Shown: one piece after another, positions 8,652 through 16,281 of the stretch | How positions within the stretch are numbered: the first letter of the stretch is position 1 | How the letters are laid out: each line of letters begins with the position of its first letter | From: a bacterium | GTDB taxonomy: Bacteria > Bacillota_I > Bacilli_A > Izemoplasmatales > Hujiaoplasmataceae | Length of the DNA: 45,562 nucleotides | Direction of reading: 5' to 3' | Assembly (NCBI GenBank): GCA_030684695.1 | Contig: JAUXXX010000068.1 | Span: forward strand, 1-45,562 | Program-made: the position numbers and the translations under genes | Notes under the pieces: generated by a model | Databases searched by the model: none | What the model was told of the DNA's origin: nothing | The model's input: the letters and a program-made list of their open reading frames with translations, nothing else

Positions 8652-8660
8652 TGGTACAAT
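8652..8660 (+). promoter_or_regulatory. Extended -10 promoter before the 8747 gene
   Basis: TGGTACAAT matches TGnTAnAAT, 86 bp before the TTG start. No clear -35 box is seen. Confidence 0.4.
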
Positions 8661-8746
8661 TACATTAGTAGTTCATCGATTCAATTAATCATTTTTCACA
8701 AAGCAAAGGAAATATAGAGTTTGATTCATAAAATAGGAGTGATAAT

Positions 8747-9160
8747 TTGAAAGACTTTCCATCGAAATTAAAAGAGTTAGGTTTAAAAGTAGTAAAACGA
8801 GTAGAAGAAGGAATCGACTTTGCGAAATCATCTGTTGATTCGACCATTCTTCATGACAATTTGCGACGTCGTTTTAACTTGGAAAATCCATACCGGTTCA
8901 TTGTTTGTGAGCCTAATACCAAACCTTCTATTTTGCAAACATTACTCCCAACCAATGCAAAACGGTATGAAGAAGATGATCTATTTGTATTCTTCGGCTC
9001 GAAGGAAGAAACAAAGTTACGTCCAGGGGATATTGTTCATGACTTGGCAGATTCAGCGAAATATGAAATCAAAGAAATTGAAACAGTATTGGTTGTTGTT
9101 TCATACAATAACAAAGATTATGAAGTATCAGGAACCGCAGTAAAATGCAAAGTATTGTAA
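8747..9160 (+). CDS. Protein of unknown function, 137 aa
   Basis: I do not recognise a family. The N-terminal 30 residues (KELGLKVVKRVEEG) look helical and basic. The rest is mixed alpha/beta with FIVCEPNTKPS, YEEDDLFVFFGSKEETKLRPGD and a C-terminal beta-rich end. There is no signal peptide, membrane segment or Cys motif. TTG 8747 is the best start, with AGGAG at 8735-8739; GTGATAATTTG-like starts recur in this window. Its last 16 bases overlap the HD-domain hydrolase gene, so the two are probably translated together and may work together. It reads as a real gene because of the ribosome binding site, tight coupling and codon use like its neighbours. Confidence 0.7.
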   Translation: MKDFPSKLKELGLKVVKRVEEGIDFAKSSVDSTILHDNLRRRFNLENPYRFIVCEPNTKPSILQTLLPTNAKRYEEDDLFVFFGSKEETKLRPGDIVHDLADSAKYEIKEIETVLVVVSYNNKDYEVSGTAVKCKVL

Positions 9161-9750
9161 TCGACTATTCCAATCCAGTAGATTCCTTTGTGTCGATCTT
9201 TAAGCAGTATATCAAAAGAGAGGGCTCTGACAAACTACTTCTTTATCTGTTATCTCAGGAATGCGACTTTTTCAGTGCACCAGCTTCGACGAGATTCCAT
9301 TTATCCAAGAAGAGTGGGCTTGTGATACATAGCCTTCACGTTTTGGAATGTTTGGTGGATTATGTATCTCGTCCACGGATGGAATCGGTGTATCAATTTA
9401 ATCCTTCGACAGAGTCGGTTGTGATTGTGGCGTTACTACATGATTTGTGTAAAATTAATGTTTATAAGCCAAGTAAGCGCAATGTCAAAGACAAGGATGG
9501 AAAATGGAAAGAAGAAGATACCTATGAATTTAGGGATGAACTACCCTATGGTCATGGAGAAAAAAGTGTCTATATTATCTCTGGCTTTATGCGCTTAACA
9601 AGGGAAGAAGCCTTTGCCATTCGTTATCATATGGGCTTTTCTGGAACAGAAGATAAAATGAGTGTCGGTTCTTCGTTCGAACGTTTTCCGCTTGCATTCG
9701 CACTTTCCACAGCAGATATGGAAGCCACTTTCTTTTTAGAAAAAAACTAA
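9145..9750 (+). CDS. HD-domain hydrolase
   Basis: The 201-residue protein carries an HD-type metal site: H62 in VIHSLHVL, H99-D100 in ALLHDLCKIN, H137 in YGHGEKS and D191 in STADMEA. This spacing fits HD phosphohydrolases acting on nucleotides or nucleic acids, and resembles HD proteins annotated near YhaM-type nucleases. The substrate cannot be told. A charged insertion at about 110-130 (KRNVKDKDGKWKEED) separates the HD pair from the next His. ATG 9145 lies 16 bp inside the preceding unknown gene. A strong terminator follows, so the two genes form a closed pair. Confidence 0.8.
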   Translation: MQSIVIDYSNPVDSFVSIFKQYIKREGSDKLLLYLLSQECDFFSAPASTRFHLSKKSGLVIHSLHVLECLVDYVSRPRMESVYQFNPSTESVVIVALLHDLCKINVYKPSKRNVKDKDGKWKEEDTYEFRDELPYGHGEKSVYIISGFMRLTREEAFAIRYHMGFSGTEDKMSVGSSFERFPLAFALSTADMEATFFLEKN

Positions 9751-9775
9751 ATAATCAGAATTGATATTATAAGTT

Positions 9776-9803
9776 AAGAAACTTCTTTGGAAGTTTCTTT
9801 TCT
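9776..9803 (+). terminator. Terminator after the HD hydrolase
   Basis: AAGAAACTTC (9776-9785) pairs perfectly with GAAGTTTCTT (9790-9799) around TTTG, followed by TTTTC. Confidence 0.88.
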
Positions 9804-9823
9804 CATTCAAGTCTGATTTTCCA

Positions 9824-9832
9824 TGATATAAT
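9824..9832 (+). promoter_or_regulatory. Extended -10 promoter of the MATE gene
   Basis: TGATATAAT is a perfect extended -10, 21 bp before the TTG start, giving another very short leader. Confidence 0.6.
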
Positions 9833-9853
9833 GGATGAAAGGATGGTGATACA

Positions 9854-11245
9854 TTGAGTACAAGTTATAACACAACAGAAGGATCCATCTTAAGAAAACT
9901 TTTAGCCATCGCCATTCCTGTTTTACTGACATCCATTTCACAAATGGCTTACAATCTGACCGATATGTTTTGGTTGGGGCAAGTAGATACGATTGGATTA
10001 TCAGAAAGCGAAACCATTGCAGGAGTTGGAACGGCTGGTTATATCACTTGGTTTGCCTTTGGTTTAATCTTGATTGGACGAATTGGGACATCCGTGAAAG
10101 TGAGTCATGCAGTGGGTGAAAAAAATCCTGCTAAAATTACCAAATATGCTTCCAATGGTTTGTTCATATTAATTGCATTTGGAATCATATTTAGTGGTAG
10201 CGTATTAATCTTTCAACATCAGATTTTAGGCCTGTTTCAAATTACAAATCCACAAGTAATTCAATATGCGTTGGATTATTTACGAATTGTTGGTGGATTA
10301 TTGGTCATACAGTTTGTAATCAGTGGCTTCGCAGCTATGAATGAAGGCTTAGGAAAAACGAAAAAGAACTTCTTGGTGTTGGTTATTGGTTTGGCACTGA
10401 ATATTGTTCTCGATCCACTATTCATTTTAGTCTTTCAGTGGGGAGTGAGTGGAGCGGCACTAGCGACTATTTTATCGCAAGGCATTTCGCTCTTGGTGTT
10501 TATTGGGTTACATGTCTTTGCCAAAGAAAAGGTATTGAAAATTTCACTAAAAGCCATCGATCCATCTGCGATGCGTGAAATCATTCGAATCGGTGTTCCA
10601 AGCGGTGTTCAAAGTATGATTTTTACATCCATTTCGATTTATCTGGCTCGAATGGTGTATGTGTATGGCGAAAACGTGATGACTGCACAGCGAATCGGGA
10701 CTCAAATTGAACAATTTACATGGATGATTGGTGGAGGGTTTCAAACAGCACTTGGAGTTTTTGTAGGTCAAAACTATGGTGCGAAGCAGTTTGCAAGAAT
10801 TAAGAAAGGAACGATCTTGTTAAGTTCAATCTTAATTCCTTATGCCATCTTCATTGCGCTGTTACTATTGTTTGAAGCAGAATGGTTGATGCGTTTGTTC
10901 GTGGATGATGAACGAATCATTGCGCACGGGAAAGTTTATTTACAAATCATCAGCTTGGCTCAAATCTTTATGATGATGGAAACGATTGGATCGGGTCTGT
11001 TTAATGGAATCGGAAAAACTAAAGTGCCGTCCGTTATTGGCATAATCGGAAACGTACTACGGATTCCTCTGGCCATTTTACTTATTTCTTCCTTTCAAGA
11101 ACAGGGAATTTGGTGGAGTTTGAACATTTCCGATATTGGAAAAGGAACAGCGTTGGTCATCGCCTCCTTATGGATGATTCCACGATTAGAAACTTGGTAT
11201 CAAAAAGATCAAGCAAGGAAACAAGTACTGCGACCAACGCTTTGA
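9854..11245 (+). CDS. MATE-family multidrug/cation antiporter
   Basis: The 463-residue protein has about 12 hydrophobic segments in two homologous halves. ILRKLLAIAIPVLLTSISQMAYNL starts the first half, and the second begins near residue 235 with IIRIGVPSGVQSM. NLTDMFWLG and the paired Gly-rich loops are typical of MatE proteins (NorM/DinF/MepA group), which export cationic compounds using a Na+ or H+ gradient. TTG 9854 is chosen because AAAGGATGGTGAT lies just upstream and the N-terminus is short and polar, as usual. It is monocistronic between two terminators, with no adjacent regulator. The substrate is unknown. Confidence 0.93.
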   Translation: MSTSYNTTEGSILRKLLAIAIPVLLTSISQMAYNLTDMFWLGQVDTIGLSESETIAGVGTAGYITWFAFGLILIGRIGTSVKVSHAVGEKNPAKITKYASNGLFILIAFGIIFSGSVLIFQHQILGLFQITNPQVIQYALDYLRIVGGLLVIQFVISGFAAMNEGLGKTKKNFLVLVIGLALNIVLDPLFILVFQWGVSGAALATILSQGISLLVFIGLHVFAKEKVLKISLKAIDPSAMREIIRIGVPSGVQSMIFTSISIYLARMVYVYGENVMTAQRIGTQIEQFTWMIGGGFQTALGVFVGQNYGAKQFARIKKGTILLSSILIPYAIFIALLLLFEAEWLMRLFVDDERIIAHGKVYLQIISLAQIFMMMETIGSGLFNGIGKTKVPSVIGIIGNVLRIPLAILLISSFQEQGIWWSLNISDIGKGTALVIASLWMIPRLETWYQKDQARKQVLRPTL

Positions 11246-11252
11246 ATTTAGT

Positions 11253-11279
11253 AACCACACAAGGTGTGGTTTTCTTTTT
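11253..11279 (+). terminator. Terminator after the MATE gene
   Basis: AACCACAC (11253-11260) pairs with GTGTGGTT (11264-11271) around AAG, followed by a T-rich tract. Confidence 0.88.
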
Positions 11280-11287
11280 GGCTTGTG

Positions 11288-11328
11288 TTGTATGAATGGT
11301 CATTTAAGAGTATAATATAGGATATCCT
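11288..11328 (+). promoter_or_regulatory. Promoter and possible operator of the hydrolase/GlpA-like operon
   Basis: TTGTAT (11288-11293) and TATAAT (11311-11316) are spaced by 17 bp. The 10-bp perfect palindrome AGGATATCCT (11319-11328) overlaps the expected transcription start and could be an operator. Confidence 0.65.
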
Positions 11329-11357
11329 GTTTCATGTTTCTACCTAGGAGGTAAGCG

Positions 11358-12323
11358 ATGATTGCATCGGTACTCCCACTGATTCTTGGTGGGATCAGTG
11401 TTTTACTCATAGGGATGATTGGGCTTTCTTTTTACATTGCACTTTCCCTAGTTCATCCAAAAAAACGTTCCATAGAAGAAACAAAACAGTTGGAGTTGGA
11501 ACGAACCCCAACGATTTTTCGTGACTTTGAAACATGGGAAAAGATTAATCAAGAGGTTACTTCAAACAAAGGGTATGTACTAAAAGGCTGGTGTTTCCCA
11601 GCGTTAGGCAAGAAAGCATTTACCAACCAATTCGTTGTGTTGATCGTCCATGGATTTTCATATACCCATCATGGTAGTGTCAAATATGCATCGATTTTTC
11701 GAAATCTTGGAATGGATGTCATCATGTATGACCAACCCAATCACGGGGAAAGTGGAGGTACGATGACTTCCATGGGCTTTCAAGAAAGCATCGATTTGCA
11801 GCAATGGATTTCATTGATTCAAAAGAAGTATCCTCACGATGTACGTATCGGCTTATGTGGTGAATCCATGGGAGCTGCTAGTTGTTTGTTAGCTCAATCA
11901 AGAACAGATCAAATCATTTTTACCGTTGCGGATTGTTCATTCTCGACATTGAAGCAATTAATGATCCACCAGCTGAAACATCGACGAAGCATTCCACTCT
12001 TTCCTTTCTACTTTTTATCCAATTTCTTTTTCCGGATGTTTTCTGGAGCTTATTATGAAAGTATTTCTCCAAAAGGTGCAGTAAGAAACGCCAAAGCACC
12101 CATCCTTTTCTGTCATGGATTAAGCGATTCATACATTCCGCCACATCATAGCGAAGAGTTGCATCATGCCTGTAAAAGCCCTTCGATGTTGTATCTTGCA
12201 GGCAATGAAAGTAAACACGCTCAAGCATTTCGAAACAATCAAGTCGAGTATACTGCCTTTGTTCATTCGTTTTTAAAAGAAGTGGTAGGACTCAAAATAG
12301 AAATAGGTGAAAATCATGTTTGA
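11358..12323 (+). CDS. Membrane-anchored alpha/beta hydrolase
   Basis: The 321-residue protein has one N-terminal membrane segment (about 5-30) followed by an alpha/beta hydrolase fold. The oxyanion region is VLIVHGFSYTHHG (from about 94). The nucleophile is S170 in GLCGESMG, the acid is probably D257 in HGLSDSYIP, and the His is H287 in ESKHAQAF. VIMYDQPNHGESGG is typical of serine esterase/lysophospholipase-like members. RBS TAGGAGG lies upstream. It is the first gene of an operon, and its stop overlaps the next start by 8 bp. Coupling to a glycerol-3-phosphate-dehydrogenase-like set suggests it may release glycerol or a glycerophosphate-like substrate from an ester; this is inference. Confidence 0.88.
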   Translation: MIASVLPLILGGISVLLIGMIGLSFYIALSLVHPKKRSIEETKQLELERTPTIFRDFETWEKINQEVTSNKGYVLKGWCFPALGKKAFTNQFVVLIVHGFSYTHHGSVKYASIFRNLGMDVIMYDQPNHGESGGTMTSMGFQESIDLQQWISLIQKKYPHDVRIGLCGESMGAASCLLAQSRTDQIIFTVADCSFSTLKQLMIHQLKHRRSIPLFPFYFLSNFFFRMFSGAYYESISPKGAVRNAKAPILFCHGLSDSYIPPHHSEELHHACKSPSMLYLAGNESKHAQAFRNNQVEYTAFVHSFLKEVVGLKIEIGENHV

Positions 12324-13752
12324 TGTATTGATCATTGGTGGCGGAGTCATCGGATGTAGTGTTGCCAAGTATTTATCAGAATACCAACTCAAAATCGGAC
12401 TCCTTGAGAAAGCAAGTGATGTATGTGAACTGACTTCCAAAGCCAACAGTGGAATCGTTCACAGTGGAATTGATGCCCATCCTGGATCATTAAAAGCAAC
12501 TCTAAATCTTCAAGGGAATCAGATGATGGAATCTTTTTGTAAAGAACTAGACGTTCCGTTCATTCGAAATGGTTCCTTGATTCTTTGTTTTGAAGAAAGT
12601 GATTATCCAGATCTACTTAGACTATATGATCAAGGGGTCAAAAATGAGGTTCCTGGAATCAAGATTCTTAATCAAGAAGAATTGCTTCAACTAGAGCCTA
12701 ATCTAAATCCCCACGTATATGCAGGAATTTTGGCTCCTAGTGGTGGAATTGTCGATCCCTTTAAACTGACTCTTATGCAAGCAGAAGTTGCTTCAACCAA
12801 TGGCGTATCATTCTTTTTACAAACCACAGTGTTCTACATTCAAAAGAAACAAGATTACTTTCAAGTAGAAACCTCAAAAGGGGTATTTCAAGCAAAACTC
12901 ATTGTGAATGCAGCGGGGATCTATGCCGATGAATTTAACAATCAAGTCTCCAATCATATATTAAAGATTATCCCCAGAAAGGGCGAATATTGTCTCTTTG
13001 ATAAGCAAGTGGGATCACTTGTAAAACATACCATTTTCCAACTGCCAACACCTCTTGGAAAGGGAGTTGTAGTAACACCTACCACCGATGGAAATTTATT
13101 GCTTGGACCCACAGCCTACGATATTTTAGACAAAGAAGATATTTCAACTACGGTAGAGGGACTTAAGTTCGTGGTCGAAAAAGGCAAAAAAACCATCAAA
13201 GAAGTTCCGATGTCGTTCGTGATTACCGCATTTGCAGGACTTCGAGCTACAGAAGCGAATGGAGATTTTATCTTAGGGGAAAGCCAAGATGTCCCAAACT
13301 TCTTTAATGCAGCGGGTATGGAATCTCCAGGATTAAGTGCAGCGCCGGCCATTGGGGTGTATTTGGGAAATCAAATTACAACGAAGTTACGCGCAAAAAA
13401 GAAAGATCACTTTGTTACTCGAAACAAATCTGTTGTCGATTTTGATAAATTGTCTTTAACAGAGAAAGCAAGATACATTGAAAATGATCATGATTTTGGG
13501 CAAATTGTTTGTCGATGCGAATTGGTCACATTAGCACAAATCAAAGAAGCGATCCATAGACCCTTAGGGGCAACGACCATCGATGGCATCAAACGGCGTA
13601 CGAGAGCAGGAAGTGGACGTTGCCAAGGTGGATTTTGTTCTCCCCGGATTTTAGATATCTTGTCCAAAGAACTTCACAAAGATCCCAAAGAAATTGCGAA
13701 ATCAAGTGAACAATCCACTTATCTTGTGGGACTTGATAAAGAATTATTGTAG
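12316..13752 (+). CDS. GlpA-like FAD oxidoreductase with BFD-type [2Fe-2S] domain
   Basis: The 478-residue protein starts with an FAD-binding Rossmann motif (DVLIIGGGVIGCS). It continues as a DAO/GlpO-type domain (NSGIVHSGID, IVNAAGIYAD, GPTAYD, AGMESPGLSAAPA). The C-terminal about 75 residues hold a bacterioferritin-ferredoxin-like domain with cysteines in VCRCE and GRCQGGFC. Together with the next two genes this is the clostridial three-gene set usually annotated as anaerobic glycerol-3-phosphate dehydrogenase-like. ATG 12316 follows AGGTGA (12305-12310) and overlaps the hydrolase stop; GTG 12307 lies within the binding site. No GlpK or GlpF is nearby, so the substrate (glycerol 3-phosphate or another 2-hydroxy acid) is uncertain. 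Confidence 0.88.
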   Translation: MFDVLIIGGGVIGCSVAKYLSEYQLKIGLLEKASDVCELTSKANSGIVHSGIDAHPGSLKATLNLQGNQMMESFCKELDVPFIRNGSLILCFEESDYPDLLRLYDQGVKNEVPGIKILNQEELLQLEPNLNPHVYAGILAPSGGIVDPFKLTLMQAEVASTNGVSFFLQTTVFYIQKKQDYFQVETSKGVFQAKLIVNAAGIYADEFNNQVSNHILKIIPRKGEYCLFDKQVGSLVKHTIFQLPTPLGKGVVVTPTTDGNLLLGPTAYDILDKEDISTTVEGLKFVVEKGKKTIKEVPMSFVITAFAGLRATEANGDFILGESQDVPNFFNAAGMESPGLSAAPAIGVYLGNQITTKLRAKKKDHFVTRNKSVVDFDKLSLTEKARYIENDHDFGQIVCRCELVTLAQIKEAIHRPLGATTIDGIKRRTRAGSGRCQGGFCSPRILDILSKELHKDPKEIAKSSEQSTYLVGLDKELL

Positions 13753-13760
13753 GTGACATG

Positions 13761-15020
13761 ATGAGAAATGTTGACGTTTGTATTATTGGAGGAGGTCCAG
13801 CTGGACTAGCAGCTGCTCTTTCTGCACGAAAAGAAGGCATCGAAAACATCCTAATTTTAGAGCGCGAAACTTTTTTAGGTGGAATCTTAAATCAATGTAT
13901 TCACAACGGCTTTGGTCTTCATACGTTCAAAGAAGAATTGACCGGTCCAGAGTATGCTGCTCGTTATGTTCAAATGGTTGAAGAAGCAAGCATTCCAGTA
14001 TTACTCGATACGATGGTGATTGACATATCCAAGGATAAAGTGGTTACCGCAATTTCTCCGCAAGCGGGACTGATACAAATACAAGCAATTTCGATTGTAT
14101 TGGCCATGGGGTGTAGGGAAAGGCCACGTGGTGCGTTAAACATTCCTGGGTTTCGACCTTCAGGAATTTACTCTGCTGGGACGGCTCAACGCTATGTCAA
14201 CATTGAAGGATTTCTTCCTGGGAAAGAAGTGGTAATCTTAGGATCTGGAGACATCGGACTCATCATGGCAAGACGCATGACACTCGAAGGTGCTCATGTA
14301 TTAATGGTGTGTGAAATTTTACCCTTTTCAGGGGGGTTAAAAAGAAACATTGTTCAGTGTTTAGACGACTTTAATATTCCTTTACGTTTAAGTCATACGA
14401 TTACGAAAATTCATGGGAAGTATCGGGTGGAAGGAGTTACCGTTCAGCAAGTCTCCTTGGACAAAACTCCCATTGCTGGAACCGAAGAATTTGTAGCGTG
14501 TGACACCATTTTATTATCGGTGGGGTTGATTCCTGAAAATGAGTTGTCTCGAAAAGCAGGTCTTAAGATACATACTACCACTCAAGGACCTTTGGTAAAT
14601 GACCGCTTTGAAACCTCCATTCCAGGGGTGTTCGCCTGTGGAAATGTCCTTCACGTTCATGATCTGGTCGATTGGGTGAGTCAAGAGGCTGAATTTGCTG
14701 GCCAGTTTGCTGCTCAATTTGTCAAATTAGGAAGTCAAATTTCACGGCTTCTTCCCATTGTATGTGGATATGGAATTCGCTATACGGTCCCTACCACTTT
14801 ATGCATTGATTCTATGAAGACCTTGACTACTGTTCGTTTTCGGGTTACGGATGTTTTTAAGGATTACTATTTGGATGTATTTGTCGGGCAAGTTCGTGTA
14901 AGTCATCAAAAGAAGCGGATTGTAGCACCAGGAGAAATGGAAAGTATTCTATTTAAAAAACATTGGCTTGATTCAAAAACAGAAGATGAAGAAATCACGA
15001 TATTGCTTCAAAAGGAGTAA
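13761..15020 (+). CDS. GlpB-like FAD/NAD(P)-binding oxidoreductase
   Basis: The 419-residue pyridine-nucleotide-disulfide-type flavoprotein has an N-terminal GGGPAG motif for FAD and GGILNQCIHNGFG. AMGCRERPRG comes next, then a second Rossmann motif, VVILGSGDIGLIMARR, near 155-170 for NAD(P), and a distal FGVFACGN-type block seen here as PGVFACGN. It lies between the GlpA-like protein and the DUF1667 protein, the standard gene order of this set in clostridia. It presumably passes electrons from the first flavoprotein to a carrier. The gap to the upstream stop is 8 bp. ATG 13761 is spaced better from AGGTGA (13751-13756) than ATG 13758, which is nearly adjacent. Confidence 0.87.
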   Translation: MRNVDVCIIGGGPAGLAAALSARKEGIENILILERETFLGGILNQCIHNGFGLHTFKEELTGPEYAARYVQMVEEASIPVLLDTMVIDISKDKVVTAISPQAGLIQIQAISIVLAMGCRERPRGALNIPGFRPSGIYSAGTAQRYVNIEGFLPGKEVVILGSGDIGLIMARRMTLEGAHVLMVCEILPFSGGLKRNIVQCLDDFNIPLRLSHTITKIHGKYRVEGVTVQQVSLDKTPIAGTEEFVACDTILLSVGLIPENELSRKAGLKIHTTTQGPLVNDRFETSIPGVFACGNVLHVHDLVDWVSQEAEFAGQFAAQFVKLGSQISRLLPIVCGYGIRYTVPTTLCIDSMKTLTTVRFRVTDVFKDYYLDVFVGQVRVSHQKKRIVAPGEMESILFKKHWLDSKTEDEEITILLQKE

Positions 15021-15023
15021 TAT

Positions 15024-15392
15024 ATGAAAGAAACCAAACAATTAGTCTGTATTAGTTGTCCCATGGGGTGTCGACTAGAAGTGGAAATGGAAGATAAAAC
15101 CATACTTCAAGTTTCAGGAAATCTTTGTTCTCGAGGAATTGTGTATGCAAACAAAGAACTGACCAATCCCACACGAATCTTAACGTCAATCTTGCCTATC
15201 ATTGGTGGTGTTGAAGAAATGGTATCTGTGAAGTCAAAAACAGATATACCCAAAAATCGGGTATTTGAATGTGTAAAATCACTCAAGGGATTGGTATTAC
15301 AAGCACCCATTCACGTAGGAGATGTGATCGTTAAAGATTTATGTGGTACGGGAGTTTCATTGGTGGCTACGAAAACGGTGTTGAAGAAATGA
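15024..15392 (+). CDS. DUF1667 Cys-rich small protein
   Basis: The 122-residue protein has cysteines near both ends: CISCPMGC early, a single Cys in NLCSRG, one in FECVKS, and DLCGTG near the end. This pattern and its position after the GlpA-like and GlpB-like genes identify the DUF1667 family, probably a small iron-sulfur subunit of the same oxidoreductase. RBS AAGGAG lies just before ATG 15024, 3 bp after the upstream stop. Its stop overlaps the next start as ATGA. The biochemical role of DUF1667 has not been established as far as I know. Confidence 0.85.
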   Translation: MKETKQLVCISCPMGCRLEVEMEDKTILQVSGNLCSRGIVYANKELTNPTRILTSILPIIGGVEEMVSVKSKTDIPKNRVFECVKSLKGLVLQAPIHVGDVIVKDLCGTGVSLVATKTVLKK

Positions 15393-15859
15393 TTTCCGAA
15401 TATGTCACGTATCGTAGTCCTATAGGAATGATTGCTTTTGAATGTTCTATTGGAAGTGTAGAGTTTTTGGATTTAGCTCCTCAATCCAAAGAATTACTGC
15501 TGCCAACTTCACCGTTAGCTCAAGATGTATATCGTCAATTGGATGAATACTTCCAAGGAACTCGACAACATTTTGATTTTCCCATTTCCGTTCAAGGAAC
15601 TACTTTTGAACAGCGGGTGTATAAAACACTTTCAAATGTTCCTTATGGTAGTACCATTTCATACCAAGAACTGGCTTTCCAAGCAGGTTACCCACGCGCT
15701 TCACGTGCGGTTGGTTCTGCCATGAAGAAGAACAAATTCCCCCTCACAATTCCTTGTCACCGCGTTATTAAAGCCAACGGATCTTTGGGGTTTTATGGAG
15801 GTGGAGAGCAAATGAAAGCATGGCTACTATCTTTTGAAGAAGAACATAAACTCAAATAG
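15389..15859 (+). CDS. ogt: Methylated-DNA--[protein]-cysteine S-methyltransferase
   Basis: The 156-residue suicide repair protein transfers the methyl group of O6-methylguanine to its own Cys. C123 lies in the IPCHRVI motif, and the helix-turn-helix block VPYGSTISYQELA is also present, as are GFYGGGEQMKAWLL and the usual length. ATG 15389 overlaps the DUF1667 stop (ATGA). A longer frame starting at 15341 lies wholly inside DUF1667 and is rejected. Being last in a metabolic operon is unusual for a DNA repair gene; read-through co-expression or simple stacking would explain it. Confidence 0.94.
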   Translation: MISEYVTYRSPIGMIAFECSIGSVEFLDLAPQSKELLLPTSPLAQDVYRQLDEYFQGTRQHFDFPISVQGTTFEQRVYKTLSNVPYGSTISYQELAFQAGYPRASRAVGSAMKKNKFPLTIPCHRVIKANGSLGFYGGGEQMKAWLLSFEEEHKLK

Positions 15860-15891
15860 TTAACAATATTTAGATAGATAGGAAATATTGG

Positions 15892-15920
15892 CCCTTTTTT
15901 TAAAAAGGGTTTTTCTTTTT
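15892..15920 (+). terminator. Terminator after ogt
   Basis: CCCTTTTT (15892-15899) pairs with AAAAAGGG (15902-15909), followed by TTTTTCTTTTT. Confidence 0.85.
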
Positions 15921-15930
15921 AAATTTTTAT

Positions 15931-15959
15931 TTGACTTTGAGAATCGCTCCTTTTATAAT
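15931..15959 (+). promoter_or_regulatory. feoAB promoter
   Basis: TTGACT (15931-15936) and TATAAT (15954-15959) with a 17-bp spacer form the closest match to the sigma-A consensus in the window. Confidence 0.85.
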
Positions 15960-15970
15960 GTTAATGTAGA

Positions 15971-16019
15971 CTAACTTAAGTCCTTCTTTTTTGGAACATA
16001 AGTTAGCTTTAACTAACTT
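15971..16019 (+). promoter_or_regulatory. Triple half-site in the feoA leader, candidate metal-repressor operator
   Basis: CTAACTT occurs at 15971-15977 and 16013-16019, and its reverse complement AAGTTAG at 16000-16006. The last two form a 7-bp inverted repeat with a 6-nt spacer; the first and second can also pair as an 8-bp RNA stem. The sites lie just downstream of the feo promoter. DtxR-family operators are typically TTAG/CTAA-rich palindromes, so the DtxR-like protein encoded at 18472 is a natural candidate. No binding is shown. Confidence 0.5.
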
Positions 16020-16047
16020 TTTAGCGTAGGCGGAGGAACAACATTTC

Positions 16048-16281
16048 ATGACATTAAAAGACATCAAGCCAGGACAGACATGTGTAATTGTCAATGTATT
16101 AACCAATAATTTGAGAAAGCGCATTATCGATATGGGACTTACCAATCGCACATTGGTGAAGGTAAAGAAACTAGCACCGCTTGGAGATCCCATGGAGATT
16201 TTAGTAAGAGGATACTTACTGACCATCCGGAAGGCAGAAGCACGTACCATTGAAGTCACACTTGTTGAGGAAGTAAAATGA
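16048..16281 (+). CDS. feoA: Ferrous iron transport protein A
   Basis: The 77-residue SH3-like protein contains LKDIKPGQTCVIV, RKRIIDMGLT and GDPMEILVRGYLLTIRK, the standard FeoA blocks. It is the small cytoplasmic partner of FeoB. ATG 16048 follows GGAGG (16032-16036) at slightly long spacing. The stop overlaps the feoB start as ATGA. It is expressed from a consensus promoter, with candidate iron-responsive sites in its leader. Confidence 0.95.
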   Translation: MTLKDIKPGQTCVIVNVLTNNLRKRIIDMGLTNRTLVKVKKLAPLGDPMEILVRGYLLTIRKAEARTIEVTLVEEVK

